In this document: positions 1-8,685 of the stretch, in pieces | How positions within the stretch are numbered: position 1 is the first letter of the stretch | Layout of the letters: each line of letters begins with the position of its first letter | Assembly: GCA_036172455.1 (NCBI GenBank) | Contig: JAXKVY010000002.1 | Coordinates: forward strand, 372,001-436,000 | Length of the DNA: 64,000 nucleotides | Source: Candidatus Izemoplasma sp. | GTDB lineage: Bacteria; Bacillota_I; Bacilli_A; Izemoplasmatales; Izemoplasmataceae | Reading direction: 5' to 3' | Made by a program: the position numbers and the translations under genes | Notes under the pieces: model-generated | Told to the model about the DNA's origin: nothing | The model's database searches: none | What the model saw: the letters and a program-made list of their open reading frames with translations, nothing else

Positions 1-17
1 TTTTTGTCTCTTTTCCA

Positions 18-809
18 TCACATTGTTTTCCAATATTTACGTTTCCAACCATGTGAAGGTGATGGTCCCGACTCAAAGAACCGGTCATATTTAAACCCAT
101 TCTTAAGCAAAAATGAATGTACTTCATTATCTCGATCATCATTGCCAGGCATAAGGATAATCGTACCGCCAGGCTTAGTGATGCGTTCTAACTCATCCAA
201 TTCTTCTTCTGGCAAGTCTCCAAATACATGGCCCGTCACGGTTATATCAGAAAAATGATCATGAAATGGAATCTCTGTCAACAATCCATCGACAATATAA
301 ACATGGGTGAGTTCTAATGAAGGGGCTTTTTCTTTTAGATACGTTCTCAAATGGCCAATCGGTTCTACACCATAAGCATTTTTAGCGTTTGGTGTCATTC
401 GGAAAAGTTGTGAACCAGTGCCACTTCCAATATCAACTATCGTTTTACCTTTGAAGTCGGTCAGTGATAATAATGCTTGATCATCCCAGTTGTTAAATGA
501 CAATTGATCGTAGATATTAAGATCTGTTACATAGATTATCCAATCTTCTAACGACTGAATAAATGCTGATTCAATGTCTTTTAGTGTTGTATTATCTGGG
601 AGTATTTGATAGCTCGTTTCTAATTCTTTAAATGTTTTACATAATGATGGTGCTTTGTGTTTTAATATCCAAATTACATAGGGATAATGATGCAATCGTA
701 GTCCTAAAGATTGTTGATCTTTATACTTAACCATCCACTTTAGTTGAATCGGTTCTAAAAGTATGACTACATGAAAATTATAATGACTTAAATCTATCCA
801 ACCTAACAT
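18..809 (-). CDS. Class I SAM-dependent methyltransferase, substrate unknown
   Basis: The 263-residue protein has a Rossmann methyltransferase core from about residue 120. Motif I is VDIGSGTG, an acidic residue follows in GVEP, and a later LMPGND segment fits motif III/IV. The N-terminal 120 residues match no domain I recognise, so the substrate cannot be named. The ATG at 809 is supported by an AGGAGG six to eight bases upstream. A promoter at 897-925 and a possible 12-codon ORF lie between it and rnhB. The gene ends 17 bases from the window edge, so its downstream context is unseen. The methyltransferase fold is secure; the role is not. Confidence 0.8.
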   Translation of the reverse strand: MLGWIDLSHYNFHVVILLEPIQLKWMVKYKDQQSLGLRLHHYPYVIWILKHKAPSLCKTFKELETSYQILPDNTTLKDIESAFIQSLEDWIIYVTDLNIYDQLSFNNWDDQALLSLTDFKGKTIVDIGSGTGSQLFRMTPNAKNAYGVEPIGHLRTYLKEKAPSLELTHVYIVDGLLTEIPFHDHFSDITVTGHVFGDLPEEELDELERITKPGGTIILMPGNDDRDNEVHSFLLKNGFKYDRFFESGPSPSHGWKRKYWKTM

Positions 810-843
810 GTTACCTCCTGATGTTTTTCAGGTCTAAATGAAA

Positions 844-882
844 TTACGTACGCCGTTCCTTTTTCATTTTGTATAGTTTCAT
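844..882 (-). other. Possible 12-codon leader ORF ahead of the methyltransferase
   Basis: ATG at 882 opens a 12-codon basic peptide (MKLYKMKKERRT) ending in TAA at 844, with GGAGG eight bases upstream. It sits between the promoter and the methyltransferase start. The predicted -10 box lies immediately before the GGAGG, so a transcript from that promoter may lack most of this ribosome site. That makes translation doubtful. It could be a leader peptide or chance. Confidence 0.25.
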
Positions 883-896
883 TGTAATCGCCTCCA

Positions 897-925
897 ATTT
901 TACTAAACTAGTTGTCTTTTTTCAA
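897..925 (-). promoter_or_regulatory. Sigma-A-type promoter of the methyltransferase gene
   Basis: On the minus strand TTGAAA (920-925) and TAAAAT (897-902) are separated by 17 bases, close to the vegetative consensus. It lies just beyond the rnhB terminator, so the methyltransferase appears to be a separate transcription unit. Confidence 0.6.
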
Positions 926-933
926 TATAAAAA

Positions 934-950
934 AAGCCCTATAAGGGCTT
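934..950 (-). terminator. Intrinsic terminator after rnhB
   Basis: A seven-base-pair stem AAGCCCT/AGGGCTT with a three-base loop is followed on the minus strand by a run of T. It overlaps the rnhB stop codon. Confidence 0.8.
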
Positions 951-1569
951 AAATATCTAACTTAATTTGACGATTAATCTGATCCTTGACAGGTTGATAG
1001 CTTCTTCTATGTAGTGGTGTCACACCAAATCTTTTTAAAGCCGCCATATGTTCTTTGGTAGGATAGCCTTTATGCCGGTCAAATCCATAATCAGGATAGG
1101 TGATAGCTTGATCAATCATATACCGATCACGACTCACTTTTGCGATAATACTTGCTGCCGCAATGCTTTCACTTAATGTGTCTCCTTTTATAATAGACTC
1201 ACATATGATATCTTTTAAAGATAATGGCATGGCATCACTTAATACCACGTCTGGTCTTAATGATAATTGCGTAATCGCATCATTCATAGCTTTTTTGCTG
1301 GCTTGATAGATATTTATTTGATCTATTTCTTCGGGATATATAAAGACTGTTGCAATCGCTTTTGCATACCTATGAATTTCATCATATAGATGGTTACGTT
1401 TCTTTTCACTTAATTGCTTCGAATCATTTAAACCATCAATGGGATGATTCTCATCAAGGATAACAGCACTCGCAACAACTGGTCCTGCTAAAGGACCCCT
1501 TCCTGCTTCATCAGTACCAGCGATTAATCGATATCCTTGTTTAAGATATTTCGTTTCAAATTGTCTCAA
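949..1569 (-). CDS. rnhB: Ribonuclease HII
   Basis: This 206-residue enzyme cleaves RNA in RNA-DNA hybrids, including single ribonucleotides misincorporated in DNA. The hallmark GTDEAGRGPLAGPV lies near residues 18-31 and supplies the first catalytic Asp and Glu. VLSDAMPL supplies a further Asp, and the C-terminal DRHKGYPT block is typical. The start is TTG: GAGGTGA lies six bases upstream and no better ATG is available. The first codons overlap the end of rbgA by 14 bases, so the two are translationally coupled in the common rbgA-rnhB order. Length is normal for the family. Confidence 0.95.
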   Translation of the reverse strand: MRQFETKYLKQGYRLIAGTDEAGRGPLAGPVVASAVILDENHPIDGLNDSKQLSEKKRNHLYDEIHRYAKAIATVFIYPEEIDQINIYQASKKAMNDAITQLSLRPDVVLSDAMPLSLKDIICESIIKGDTLSESIAAASIIAKVSRDRYMIDQAITYPDYGFDRHKGYPTKEHMAALKRFGVTPLHRRSYQPVKDQINRQIKLDI

Positions 1570-2416
1570 AGTCAGTCACCTCATCCAAACATAAGCGACC
1601 AAATTTTAAATGTCTAAAATCATGTAAAAACAAACTATAAACACGATCATAATCAATTTCATTACCCCGCATGATACATCCGCGTGCCCTCCCGATATTA
1701 TCAAGCACCTCAATGACATCATCACTTAACAAAATATCGTAATAATTCTTCAATGCCTCAGGATTGTGTTCTAGTAAATAATTTAAGCCATAGATCACCA
1801 CATTATCAATGGGTAAAATACTATCTTTGATTGCTCCAATTAAAGCAAGTTTTAAGGCAATTGCTTCATCATCAAATTTGGGCCATAATATTCCTGGTGT
1901 ATCCATAACTTCTAGTCCTTTTCTAACAGTAATAAACTGCGTTTGTCTAGTCACACCTGGTTTATCCCCTATCTTTAATTTCTTCTTACCCGCTAATTGA
2001 TTGATGATAGTTGATTTTCCTACATTGGGAATACCTACTATCATTAGCCTTATAATGGGTTCATTAATGCCTCTTTCCTGCGCTTTTTTAATCATATCTT
2101 CTGTCACAGTATCAATGAGTGTATATAGTTTTTGTGTTGTTTTTTGATGTTGGGCATTAACAAAAATAGAGGGGATCCCCTCTTTTGCAAAATACATTTG
2201 CCACATATCTAAATGATATTGGTCCGCTAAATCTGCTTTATTCATGACAACAACACGTTGAGTGTTTTGACTAATATCAGGAATAATTGGATTCATTGAT
2301 GATTTTGGTGCTCTTGCATCCACAAGTTCTAAGACCACATCAATTTGTTTCATCTTTTCTTTCAATTGGCGTTTGGTCTTGGCCATATGACCAGGATACC
2401 ATTGTATTTGTTTCAT
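1556..2416 (-). CDS. rbgA: Ribosome biogenesis GTPase RbgA (YlqF)
   Basis: This is a circularly permuted GTPase needed for late assembly of the 50S subunit. The permutation is visible: the G4 motif NKAD comes first (near residue 60), followed by the P-loop GIPNVGKST (near 128-136) and then G3 DTPG (near 173). The N-terminal QWYPGHMAKTKR is characteristic of YlqF/RbgA. I place the start at ATG 2416, which has AGGTGA five to six bases upstream, rather than at the GTG nine bases earlier. The gene follows lepB closely and overlaps rnhB. Confidence 0.93.
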   Translation of the reverse strand: MKQIQWYPGHMAKTKRQLKEKMKQIDVVLELVDARAPKSSMNPIIPDISQNTQRVVVMNKADLADQYHLDMWQMYFAKEGIPSIFVNAQHQKTTQKLYTLIDTVTEDMIKKAQERGINEPIIRLMIVGIPNVGKSTIINQLAGKKKLKIGDKPGVTRQTQFITVRKGLEVMDTPGILWPKFDDEAIALKLALIGAIKDSILPIDNVVIYGLNYLLEHNPEALKNYYDILLSDDVIEVLDNIGRARGCIMRGNEIDYDRVYSLFLHDFRHLKFGRLCLDEVTDFETI

Positions 2417-2421
2417 AATTG

Positions 2422-3249
2422 TCACCTATTTAATAAATTATAGTCTTTAAACTGAAAAATGACTTTACCATAAATATTTGCTTCATCAACCACACCAAAT
2501 GTTCTCGAATCAATGGAATACCCTGTTAGTGATTGAAGTGCGTGTCCATTGCGGTTGTCCCCTAATACAAAATAAGTATTTTCTTCAACGGTAAAACGGC
2601 ATTCATTTTGTTGTGGTTGTAGACATGAGGTTACCACTTCGGTTTCGTCAATATAAGGTTCTTCTAATAATGTATCATTAATATAAACACGGCCTTCTTT
2701 AATCGTAACTGTCTCACCTGGTAAGCCAATAATGCGTTTAATTAAGTAGGGGTCATCAAGGGTGTCTTCATATAATATGACGACATCTCCCCGTTCATAT
2801 TCATTGCTTAAATGCGAGAATATCACTGCCTCATCATCTGAGAATGATGGGGCCATAGAAGACCCACTGATAGGGGAAAAACTAAAGACAAACATATTGA
2901 GTACGGTAATTGAAAAGACTAAATAGGGAATAATCACCATATAGTCCAATGTGGTATGAAAGACTTTATATATACGATAGGGGACTGCTTTTTCTAAGTC
3001 ATTTTCCTTAATTGTATGGTCATATAATAAGTACGTTACCGAGACAAAAACCGTTACTGCAAGTAACACATCGAATACCAATGTATGTGTTGGATTAAAA
3101 TCTTGGTATGGATCAATCATTAATAAGATTCTATGAACTAAAATGATGAGTAATACGGCGGGTACTTTCAGCATTAACTCTCTTTGTATACTTGCGATGT
3201 GTGTTAACTGTATCTTTATTTGGTCATCATATTCTATCTGTGCGTTCAT
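2422..3249 (-). CDS. lepB: Signal peptidase I with extended membrane domain
   Basis: This membrane serine protease removes signal peptides from exported proteins. The catalytic Ser is in SGSSMAPSF (near residue 130) and the catalytic Lys in KRIIGLPGE (near 168). The box E region begins GDNRNG but carries an extra stretch before SIDSRTFG, where the usual form is a tight GDNRxxSxDSR. About 125 residues precede the catalytic domain and contain three likely membrane helices, more than the single anchor of most Bacillota enzymes. AAGGAG eight bases upstream supports the ATG at 3249. It lies between ftsK and rbgA with almost no spacing. Confidence 0.9.
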   Translation of the reverse strand: MNAQIEYDDQIKIQLTHIASIQRELMLKVPAVLLIILVHRILLMIDPYQDFNPTHTLVFDVLLAVTVFVSVTYLLYDHTIKENDLEKAVPYRIYKVFHTTLDYMVIIPYLVFSITVLNMFVFSFSPISGSSMAPSFSDDEAVIFSHLSNEYERGDVVILYEDTLDDPYLIKRIIGLPGETVTIKEGRVYINDTLLEEPYIDETEVVTSCLQPQQNECRFTVEENTYFVLGDNRNGHALQSLTGYSIDSRTFGVVDEANIYGKVIFQFKDYNLLNR

Positions 3250-3261
3250 GATGTCATCTCC

Positions 3262-5268
3262 TTAATTAAACAGCTTGTCTAGTTCTTCTTTTGTCATGAG
3301 TACATCACGAGCTCTTGAGCCAACATTATCCGAAACAATGCCCATATCAAAGAGTGTCTCAACAATGTGTTGAGCACGATTAAATCCAATCTTGAACTCT
3401 TTTGAAATCTTGTTAATTGAGGCAGCTTCTTCTGCGACAACGAAGTATGCGACAGGTTTTGTTAATTCATCTGCTTCTACTTCTGTGGTTACTTTTTTAA
3501 TCAAACTTTCTTCATCAAACAAATAATCACTTGGTGCTTGTTTACGTATATAATTGGTTACATGACGGATATCCTCATCAGAAATAAAGGCACCTTGTAC
3601 CCGGTGATGTGGTTTACCACTTTCAACAAACAACATATCACCACGGCCTAATAATTTATCCGCACCAGCACCATCAATAATGGTCATTGAATCAACATGT
3701 GATGATACCATAAAGGCAATACGCGTTGGTATATTAGACTTAATAGTTCCCTTAACAACATCTGTGCTTGGACGTTGTGTAGCAATTATTAAATGGATTC
3801 CACATGCTCTTGCTTTTTGCGTTAAGCGCATAATAGCGTCTTCGACATTCGATGATGATACCATCATTAAATCAGCTAACTCATCAACAACAATAACAAT
3901 AAACGGCATGTCATCTAGGTTTTCAGTTTTCGCGTATTTATTATATGCCATAATATCTCTAACATGATATTTTGCAAATGTATCAAATCGACTTTCCATC
4001 TCATCAACAACCCATTTCAATCCCGCCATCGCAACTTTAGGATCTGTGATCACTGGTGTAATAAGATGTGGTAAATCATTATATACACTTAGTTCAACCA
4101 TTTTGGGATCAATCAACAAGAGTTTTAACTCTTCTGGTGTATACTTAAATAATAAGCTCATTAATAATGTATTAATACACACACTTTTCCCACTACCTGT
4201 CGCACCAGCAACTAAGCCATGCGGCATTGTACGTATGGAAGTAAATACACCATGCCCATCAATATCAATACCTAGCGCTACGGTTAAAGGATCTGTCGCA
4301 TGGATAAACGCATCTTTTTTTACAACATCATAAAAATGCACAATATCTGCTTTCTCATTTGGGACTTCAATACCAACAGTATTTTTCCCAGGAATGGGGG
4401 CTTCTAAACGAATTTCTTTCGCGGCAAGAGCCATTTTAATATTATCCGCAATACCCGTAATTTTTTTAACATTCACACCTTTATCAAGTGCGATTTCATA
4501 TCTAGTAACAGTTGGACCTTTGGTATATTTTTTTACCGATGCGCCTATATTAAACTCTTCAAATGTTTGATTTAAAATATCAATTTGCTTATTTAGCCAT
4601 TCACTATTATTCGTGACTTTTCGGACTGGCTTTTGTAATAAATCAGCTGTTGGTAGGGTGTACTCAGCCTTTGTTTTCTTTGGCTTTTCTACCTTTTGAG
4701 ATACCTTATTATCCGGTGTTGTCACCGGTGTCTCATGCGTTTTTTCAGGTTGTTTTTTTGATACAACATCTTGCTCATCAGCTGTTTTTTCAAAATGTGA
4801 TGTTTTGTCTTGATTTTTACGATCGAAAAAGTCACTAATGTTTGTTTTTTTGGATGGCTGGGGTGATATGTTTTCTTCAGTTGTATGAGATTGCCTAGTT
4901 TCAAAAGAGGTAGAGTTATGTCTTTTTTCTTCTTTACGTCGGCTTTGGGAATCCATTGCTTCTTTTAGATTTCTTCCTTTCACCAAATCAAACTCTGGAT
5001 AAGCTGTGCCATAACGTTTAATCATCTCTTCTTTACTCATTTTAGGTTTCGTTCTAAAACTATCAAACTGTAAATCCACATCGCCTTCACGTTTATATGG
5101 ATTCGGAATTACAACATCATCTTTGACTTTTCGTCCAAATATAGGACTAACAAAGTTTTCTTGCTTGTAAGGTTCTTTCTTTTCAACGATTTGTGGTATT
5201 TCAAAAGGAACGGTATCTTCTGACCGTTCAGTAACAACTAAACTACGCATTTTCTTAAAAAAGAACAT
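3262..5268 (-). CDS. ftsK: FtsK/SpoIIIE-family DNA translocase lacking membrane segments
   Basis: The protein is a hexameric ATP-driven DNA pump for chromosome segregation. The order is a charged low-complexity N-terminus (about 1-210), an alpha/beta motor with Walker A GATGSGKS (near 357-364) and Walker B IVVVDELADLM, and a C-terminal winged-helix gamma domain (about 605-668) that in this family reads KOPS/SRS-like sites. Canonical FtsK/SpoIIIE proteins start with several membrane helices; none is visible here, and the protein begins with a basic MFFFKKMRS. It is therefore soluble or anchored by a partner. Upstream and downstream genes are within 15 bases. Whether it serves division or segregation cannot be told. 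Confidence 0.9.
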   Translation of the reverse strand: MFFFKKMRSLVVTERSEDTVPFEIPQIVEKKEPYKQENFVSPIFGRKVKDDVVIPNPYKREGDVDLQFDSFRTKPKMSKEEMIKRYGTAYPEFDLVKGRNLKEAMDSQSRRKEEKRHNSTSFETRQSHTTEENISPQPSKKTNISDFFDRKNQDKTSHFEKTADEQDVVSKKQPEKTHETPVTTPDNKVSQKVEKPKKTKAEYTLPTADLLQKPVRKVTNNSEWLNKQIDILNQTFEEFNIGASVKKYTKGPTVTRYEIALDKGVNVKKITGIADNIKMALAAKEIRLEAPIPGKNTVGIEVPNEKADIVHFYDVVKKDAFIHATDPLTVALGIDIDGHGVFTSIRTMPHGLVAGATGSGKSVCINTLLMSLLFKYTPEELKLLLIDPKMVELSVYNDLPHLITPVITDPKVAMAGLKWVVDEMESRFDTFAKYHVRDIMAYNKYAKTENLDDMPFIVIVVDELADLMMVSSSNVEDAIMRLTQKARACGIHLIIATQRPSTDVVKGTIKSNIPTRIAFMVSSHVDSMTIIDGAGADKLLGRGDMLFVESGKPHHRVQGAFISDEDIRHVTNYIRKQAPSDYLFDEESLIKKVTTEVEADELTKPVAYFVVAEEAASINKISKEFKIGFNRAQHIVETLFDMGIVSDNVGSRARDVLMTKEELDKLFN

Positions 5269-5280
5269 CCCATCACCCCA

Positions 5281-5601
5281 TCATGTCGTACTATTTTGAA
5301 TGAATGTTTTTACTTCACTATATGTTTTTCTTCGTTTATTTACAAGACGATCAACTTCGTCTCCATTTTCAAATACAATAAAACTTGGAATACCAAATAC
5401 TTCTAAGTGTTTTGCTAAATCGATTAACTCATCACGATCAATATCTAAAAAGTCAAACGCGTCAAACTCCTTTTCTAATTTAGGTAAATGTGGTTTTATA
5501 ACGATACAATCTGGACACCACTTTGTATGCCAGAAAGTAATCACCTTATCATGGGTCTCAATTGCATTATAAAATTCTTTAAGTGTCGAGATTTTCTTCA
5601 T
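5281..5601 (-). CDS. Thioredoxin-family protein
   Basis: This small thioredoxin-fold protein of about 106 residues has the redox motif WCPDC and the cis-Pro loop GIPSFIVF. Classical thioredoxin has WCGPC, so the partner specificity may differ. Two in-frame ATGs exist at 5610 and 5601. AAGGAGG lies only two bases before the first and about eleven before the second, so I prefer 5601 with modest confidence. It overlaps the end of the upstream unknown gene, implying coupled translation. Confidence 0.85.
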   Translation of the reverse strand: MKKISTLKEFYNAIETHDKVITFWHTKWCPDCIVIKPHLPKLEKEFDAFDFLDIDRDELIDLAKHLEVFGIPSFIVFENGDEVDRLVNKRRKTYSEVKTFIQNSTT

Positions 5602-6340
5602 CTTCGTCATCTCCTCCTTGTAAGTAATTCTCTAGTTGATCATCTACTAAGTTTAAATCATAATCTTCATCAAAGACTTTCTTAGAATAAATCTTTACGG
5701 TTTCTTCTCCAACTACTCCTATAATCACAATACAGACCTTACGGGTAATGACATCAATTGACGTATTGATAACAAGTTTACGAAACCAATAAACAGGATT
5801 TACTGCATTAAATGCCATTGATCCATACTTTAATATTTTACCAACTTTATATTTTTTTGACCATTTTACTGCACGACTTTCTTCCACCATTTTTTTCTTA
5901 TCATACATTTTCATTATGTTGGTTACCCGAATATTTTTGGTATTTTTCAATATCGGTTTATCAAGAATATCGTCTATCCGATCACTGATGTAGTGATTTA
6001 ATGAGATCAACTCATGAATACTAAGTTCCAGCATTGGATACTTTGAATTTGGAAAAAAATAGCGTGCAATTTCCTCTATTAACTCATAGCTAATATCAAA
6101 GGTTAACTTCGCTACACTATCACGGTTCAATTTTAAACTGTGTTTCAATTTTTTCTGTCTACTAATAATAAGTTGTTTAAGCTCTTCATCATTCACATCA
6201 ACCTGTGGTCTTGTGATATCAGAAACATCCACATTTTTGCCACGAACAATTAAATAAACCGTCGTCGCCGTAAACAGAAATATACCGGTAATCATACCAA
6301 AAAAGAAATTGGTAAAACCACCTAAGGAAAAGTCAAACAT
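5579..6340 (-). CDS. Unknown protein with one N-terminal membrane helix
   Basis: The 253-residue protein is not recognised. Residues about 12-33 form one hydrophobic helix followed by RGK, so the bulk is probably cytoplasmic. The middle is rich in helix-forming charged residues, a second moderately hydrophobic stretch (IVIIGVVGE) lies near residue 205, and the C-terminus is strongly acidic. It heads a close minus-strand run with thioredoxin, ftsK, lepB, rbgA and rnhB. No catalytic motif is visible. Confidence 0.7.
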   Translation of the reverse strand: MFDFSLGGFTNFFFGMITGIFLFTATTVYLIVRGKNVDVSDITRPQVDVNDEELKQLIISRQKKLKHSLKLNRDSVAKLTFDISYELIEEIARYFFPNSKYPMLELSIHELISLNHYISDRIDDILDKPILKNTKNIRVTNIMKMYDKKKMVEESRAVKWSKKYKVGKILKYGSMAFNAVNPVYWFRKLVINTSIDVITRKVCIVIIGVVGEETVKIYSKKVFDEDYDLNLVDDQLENYLQGGDDEDEENLDT

Positions 6341-6375
6341 GGTTTTCCCTCCTCACTACATATCATTATAACATA

Positions 6376-6417
6376 ATTATCATAAGTATTGTGTAAAAAA
6401 GTCAAATGTGTCATAAT
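6376..6417. promoter_or_regulatory. Overlapping divergent promoters
   Basis: On the minus strand TTGACT (6400-6405) and GATAAT (6376-6381) are 18 bases apart and would drive the unknown membrane gene. On the plus strand TTGTGT (6389-6394) and CATAAT (6412-6417) are 17 bases apart and would drive the HAD gene. The two footprints interleave, so the genes may compete for RNA polymerase. Confidence 0.5.
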
Positions 6418-6433
6418 AATAAAGGTGATTTAT

Positions 6434-7252
6434 ATGAAAAAATATTTATTTGCTTTAGATTTAGATGGTACCCTTTTGCAAGATTGGGAGACCATTTCTG
6501 AAGCCACAAAAACTTACCTTAGACAATTAAAATCCGACGGACATACCATTGTTTTAGCAACCGGAAGACCCTATCGTAGTAGTGAACCATTCCATCGTGA
6601 GTTAGGTCTGAAAACACCTCTAATCAACTACAATGGTGGGTTAGTCACAAGTGATCACGATAAGACATTTGAGCCTTACTCACTGACAATAGATAAAAAT
6701 GATATCTTGACCATTTTTAATGATAATATTAATTATATCGACAATTGCTTTGGTGAAGTAAAGGATGATATCTTTTTATATCGAGAGACAGAAGAGATTG
6801 AACCATTATTACACAACTTTAACGGTGCCCGTTTATTTGTTGGCGACTTAAACAAAACCCTTGATGAAAATACAAACGGATTTATAATCATAGCTAAACC
6901 ACAACAATCAGAACAAATTGAGTCCTATGTTAAAAAGCATTTTAAAGATCGCGTCCTATGTCGGAATTGGGGAGAACACTATCATCACGTTTTAGAACTC
7001 TATACCCCCGAGACGAATAAAGGTAAGGGATTAGCATATGTTGCGGAGCACCTAAAGATTCCAAGAGAAAATATCATCGCCTTTGGTGATGCCCACAACG
7101 ACATTGAAATGCTTAAATATGCCAGTCTTGGTGTCGCAATGAAAAATGCTCAAGATCGCTTGAAGGTTCATGCAGATGATATCACAGAGTATTCAAATAC
7201 CGAAGATGGATTAATTCATTACATCAAACAATTCTTAAAAAAAGAACAGTAA
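6434..7252 (+). CDS. Cof-type HAD-superfamily phosphatase
   Basis: The 272-residue protein has the HAD catalytic motif DLDGTLL near residue 8, with both Asp present. Motif II is VLATGRP and motif III/IV is GDAHNDIEML near residue 220. A cap domain of about 110 residues lies between, which is the Cof/type IIB arrangement. Such enzymes dephosphorylate sugar phosphates, FMN or PLP; the substrate cannot be told. I choose ATG 6434 because AAAGGTGA lies five bases upstream; the open frame extends further 5' without a ribosome site. It is one of few plus-strand genes here. Confidence 0.88.
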   Translation: MKKYLFALDLDGTLLQDWETISEATKTYLRQLKSDGHTIVLATGRPYRSSEPFHRELGLKTPLINYNGGLVTSDHDKTFEPYSLTIDKNDILTIFNDNINYIDNCFGEVKDDIFLYRETEEIEPLLHNFNGARLFVGDLNKTLDENTNGFIIIAKPQQSEQIESYVKKHFKDRVLCRNWGEHYHHVLELYTPETNKGKGLAYVAEHLKIPRENIIAFGDAHNDIEMLKYASLGVAMKNAQDRLKVHADDITEYSNTEDGLIHYIKQFLKKEQ

Positions 7253-7275
7253 TTTGCATCTAGCAAATTACTGTT
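7245..7275. terminator. Bidirectional terminator between the HAD gene and ffh
   Basis: A 13-base-pair stem (AACAGTAATTTGC and its complement) with a five-base loop has T-rich tracts on both strands. It lies between two convergent genes and can end both transcripts. Confidence 0.8.
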
Positions 7276-7283
7276 TTCAATAT

Positions 7284-8681
7284 CTAGAAACGGAAACGCC
7301 CTTTGCCTTTACCTTTTCCTTTTTTTGCCTTTTGTTTCGGCATACTTCCTAAAGGATTATTTGGATTTATTTGGGATGGATCCATATTTTTCATTTGTTT
7401 CATCATCTTTGATTGTTGTTGCATAGTTTGAATAAGACGATTAACATCACTGACTTTTCGTCCACTACCTTTAGCGATTCGTCGTCTACGTGAACTGCTT
7501 TTTTCTATCAATCTTGGTTGTTTGCGTTCTTGTTTGGTCATCGATGAAATCATAGCTTCTACATAGACAAGTTGCTTCTCATCAATATCTTGATTTTTTA
7601 ACGCTTTTCCAACACCTGGGATAAGTTTTAAAATACCGCCAAGTGATCCCATTCGTTTGATCATTTTAAGTTGTTTGATATAGTCGTTATAGTTGAAGTT
7701 TCCACTCATCATTTTTTCCATCATCGACATCATATCAGTTTCATCAATATTTTCAGTTACCTTATCGACAAGTGTTAACACATCACCCATGCCTAATATT
7801 CGTGATGCCATTCGTTCAGGATGGAAAACTTCTAATTGATCAAGTTTTTCACCAAGTCCCATTAACTTGATTGGCACCTCTGTTACTTGGCGTAAACTTA
7901 AGGCAGCTCCGCCACGTGTATCACCATCTAGTTTGGTTAATATAGCCCCTGTAATAGAGAGTTGCTCATGGAATCCTTTAGCTGTTGTAACTGCGTCTTG
8001 TCCTGTCATTGCATCAATGGTTAAAAGTATTTCATCGGGTTCCACAGCTGCTTCGATATCAACTAATTCTTTCATCATTTTTTCATCGATTTGTAAGCGT
8101 CCAGCGGTATCAATAATTACCACATCGTGACTGTGATCTTTTGCAAATCCTAATGCTTCTTTTGCTGTTAAAACCGGATTAACATCTGTGCCTTTTTCAA
8201 AGACTGGCATATCCAAATCTTGTCCAATCGTTTTTAACTGTTCAATTGCCGCAGGACGATAAACATCTAATGCAACAAGCATTGGATGTTTGTTTTGCTT
8301 ATCTTGTAAAAACTTTGCTAGTTTACCAACAGTGGTAGTTTTCCCAGCTCCTTGCAAACCAACAAGCATAATGATACTCAATCCTTGGTCCTTAACATTT
8401 AAAGGTACTGCTTTTTCACCCATGATTTTTTCTAATTCATCACGAACAATCTTTACGACTTGTTGTCCTGGGTTGAGTCCTTTTAAGATTTTTTCACCTT
8501 TGGCTTTTTCTTTTACACCTTTAGTGAATTGTTTCACAACACGAAAATGAACGTCTGCCTCAAGTAAACTCAGACGTACCTCACGCATCATTTCATCGAT
8601 ATCTTTTTCATTTAAGCGCCCTTTTCCAGTTACACGACGCATCGCCATCTGAAGACGATCACTTAAATTTTCAAATGCCAT
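7284..8681 (-). CDS. ffh: Signal recognition particle protein Ffh
   Basis: Ffh binds signal sequences and SRP RNA and delivers ribosomes to FtsY. The N domain begins MAFENLSDRLQ. The G domain carries GLQGAGKTTT (near 105-114), DTAGR and TKLDGD. The C-terminal M domain is methionine-rich and has the RNA-binding GSGR motif, and the protein ends in a basic KGKGKGKGRFRF tail. The canonical ATG is 8681; an in-frame TTG at 8691-8693 also exists and sits nearer to the AAAGGAAA site. It follows ylxM within a few bases. Confidence 0.96.
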   Translation of the reverse strand: MAFENLSDRLQMAMRRVTGKGRLNEKDIDEMMREVRLSLLEADVHFRVVKQFTKGVKEKAKGEKILKGLNPGQQVVKIVRDELEKIMGEKAVPLNVKDQGLSIIMLVGLQGAGKTTTVGKLAKFLQDKQNKHPMLVALDVYRPAAIEQLKTIGQDLDMPVFEKGTDVNPVLTAKEALGFAKDHSHDVVIIDTAGRLQIDEKMMKELVDIEAAVEPDEILLTIDAMTGQDAVTTAKGFHEQLSITGAILTKLDGDTRGGAALSLRQVTEVPIKLMGLGEKLDQLEVFHPERMASRILGMGDVLTLVDKVTENIDETDMMSMMEKMMSGNFNYNDYIKQLKMIKRMGSLGGILKLIPGVGKALKNQDIDEKQLVYVEAMISSMTKQERKQPRLIEKSSSRRRRIAKGSGRKVSDVNRLIQTMQQQSKMMKQMKNMDPSQINPNNPLGSMPKQKAKKGKGKGKGRFRF

Positions 8682-8685
8682 AAAA

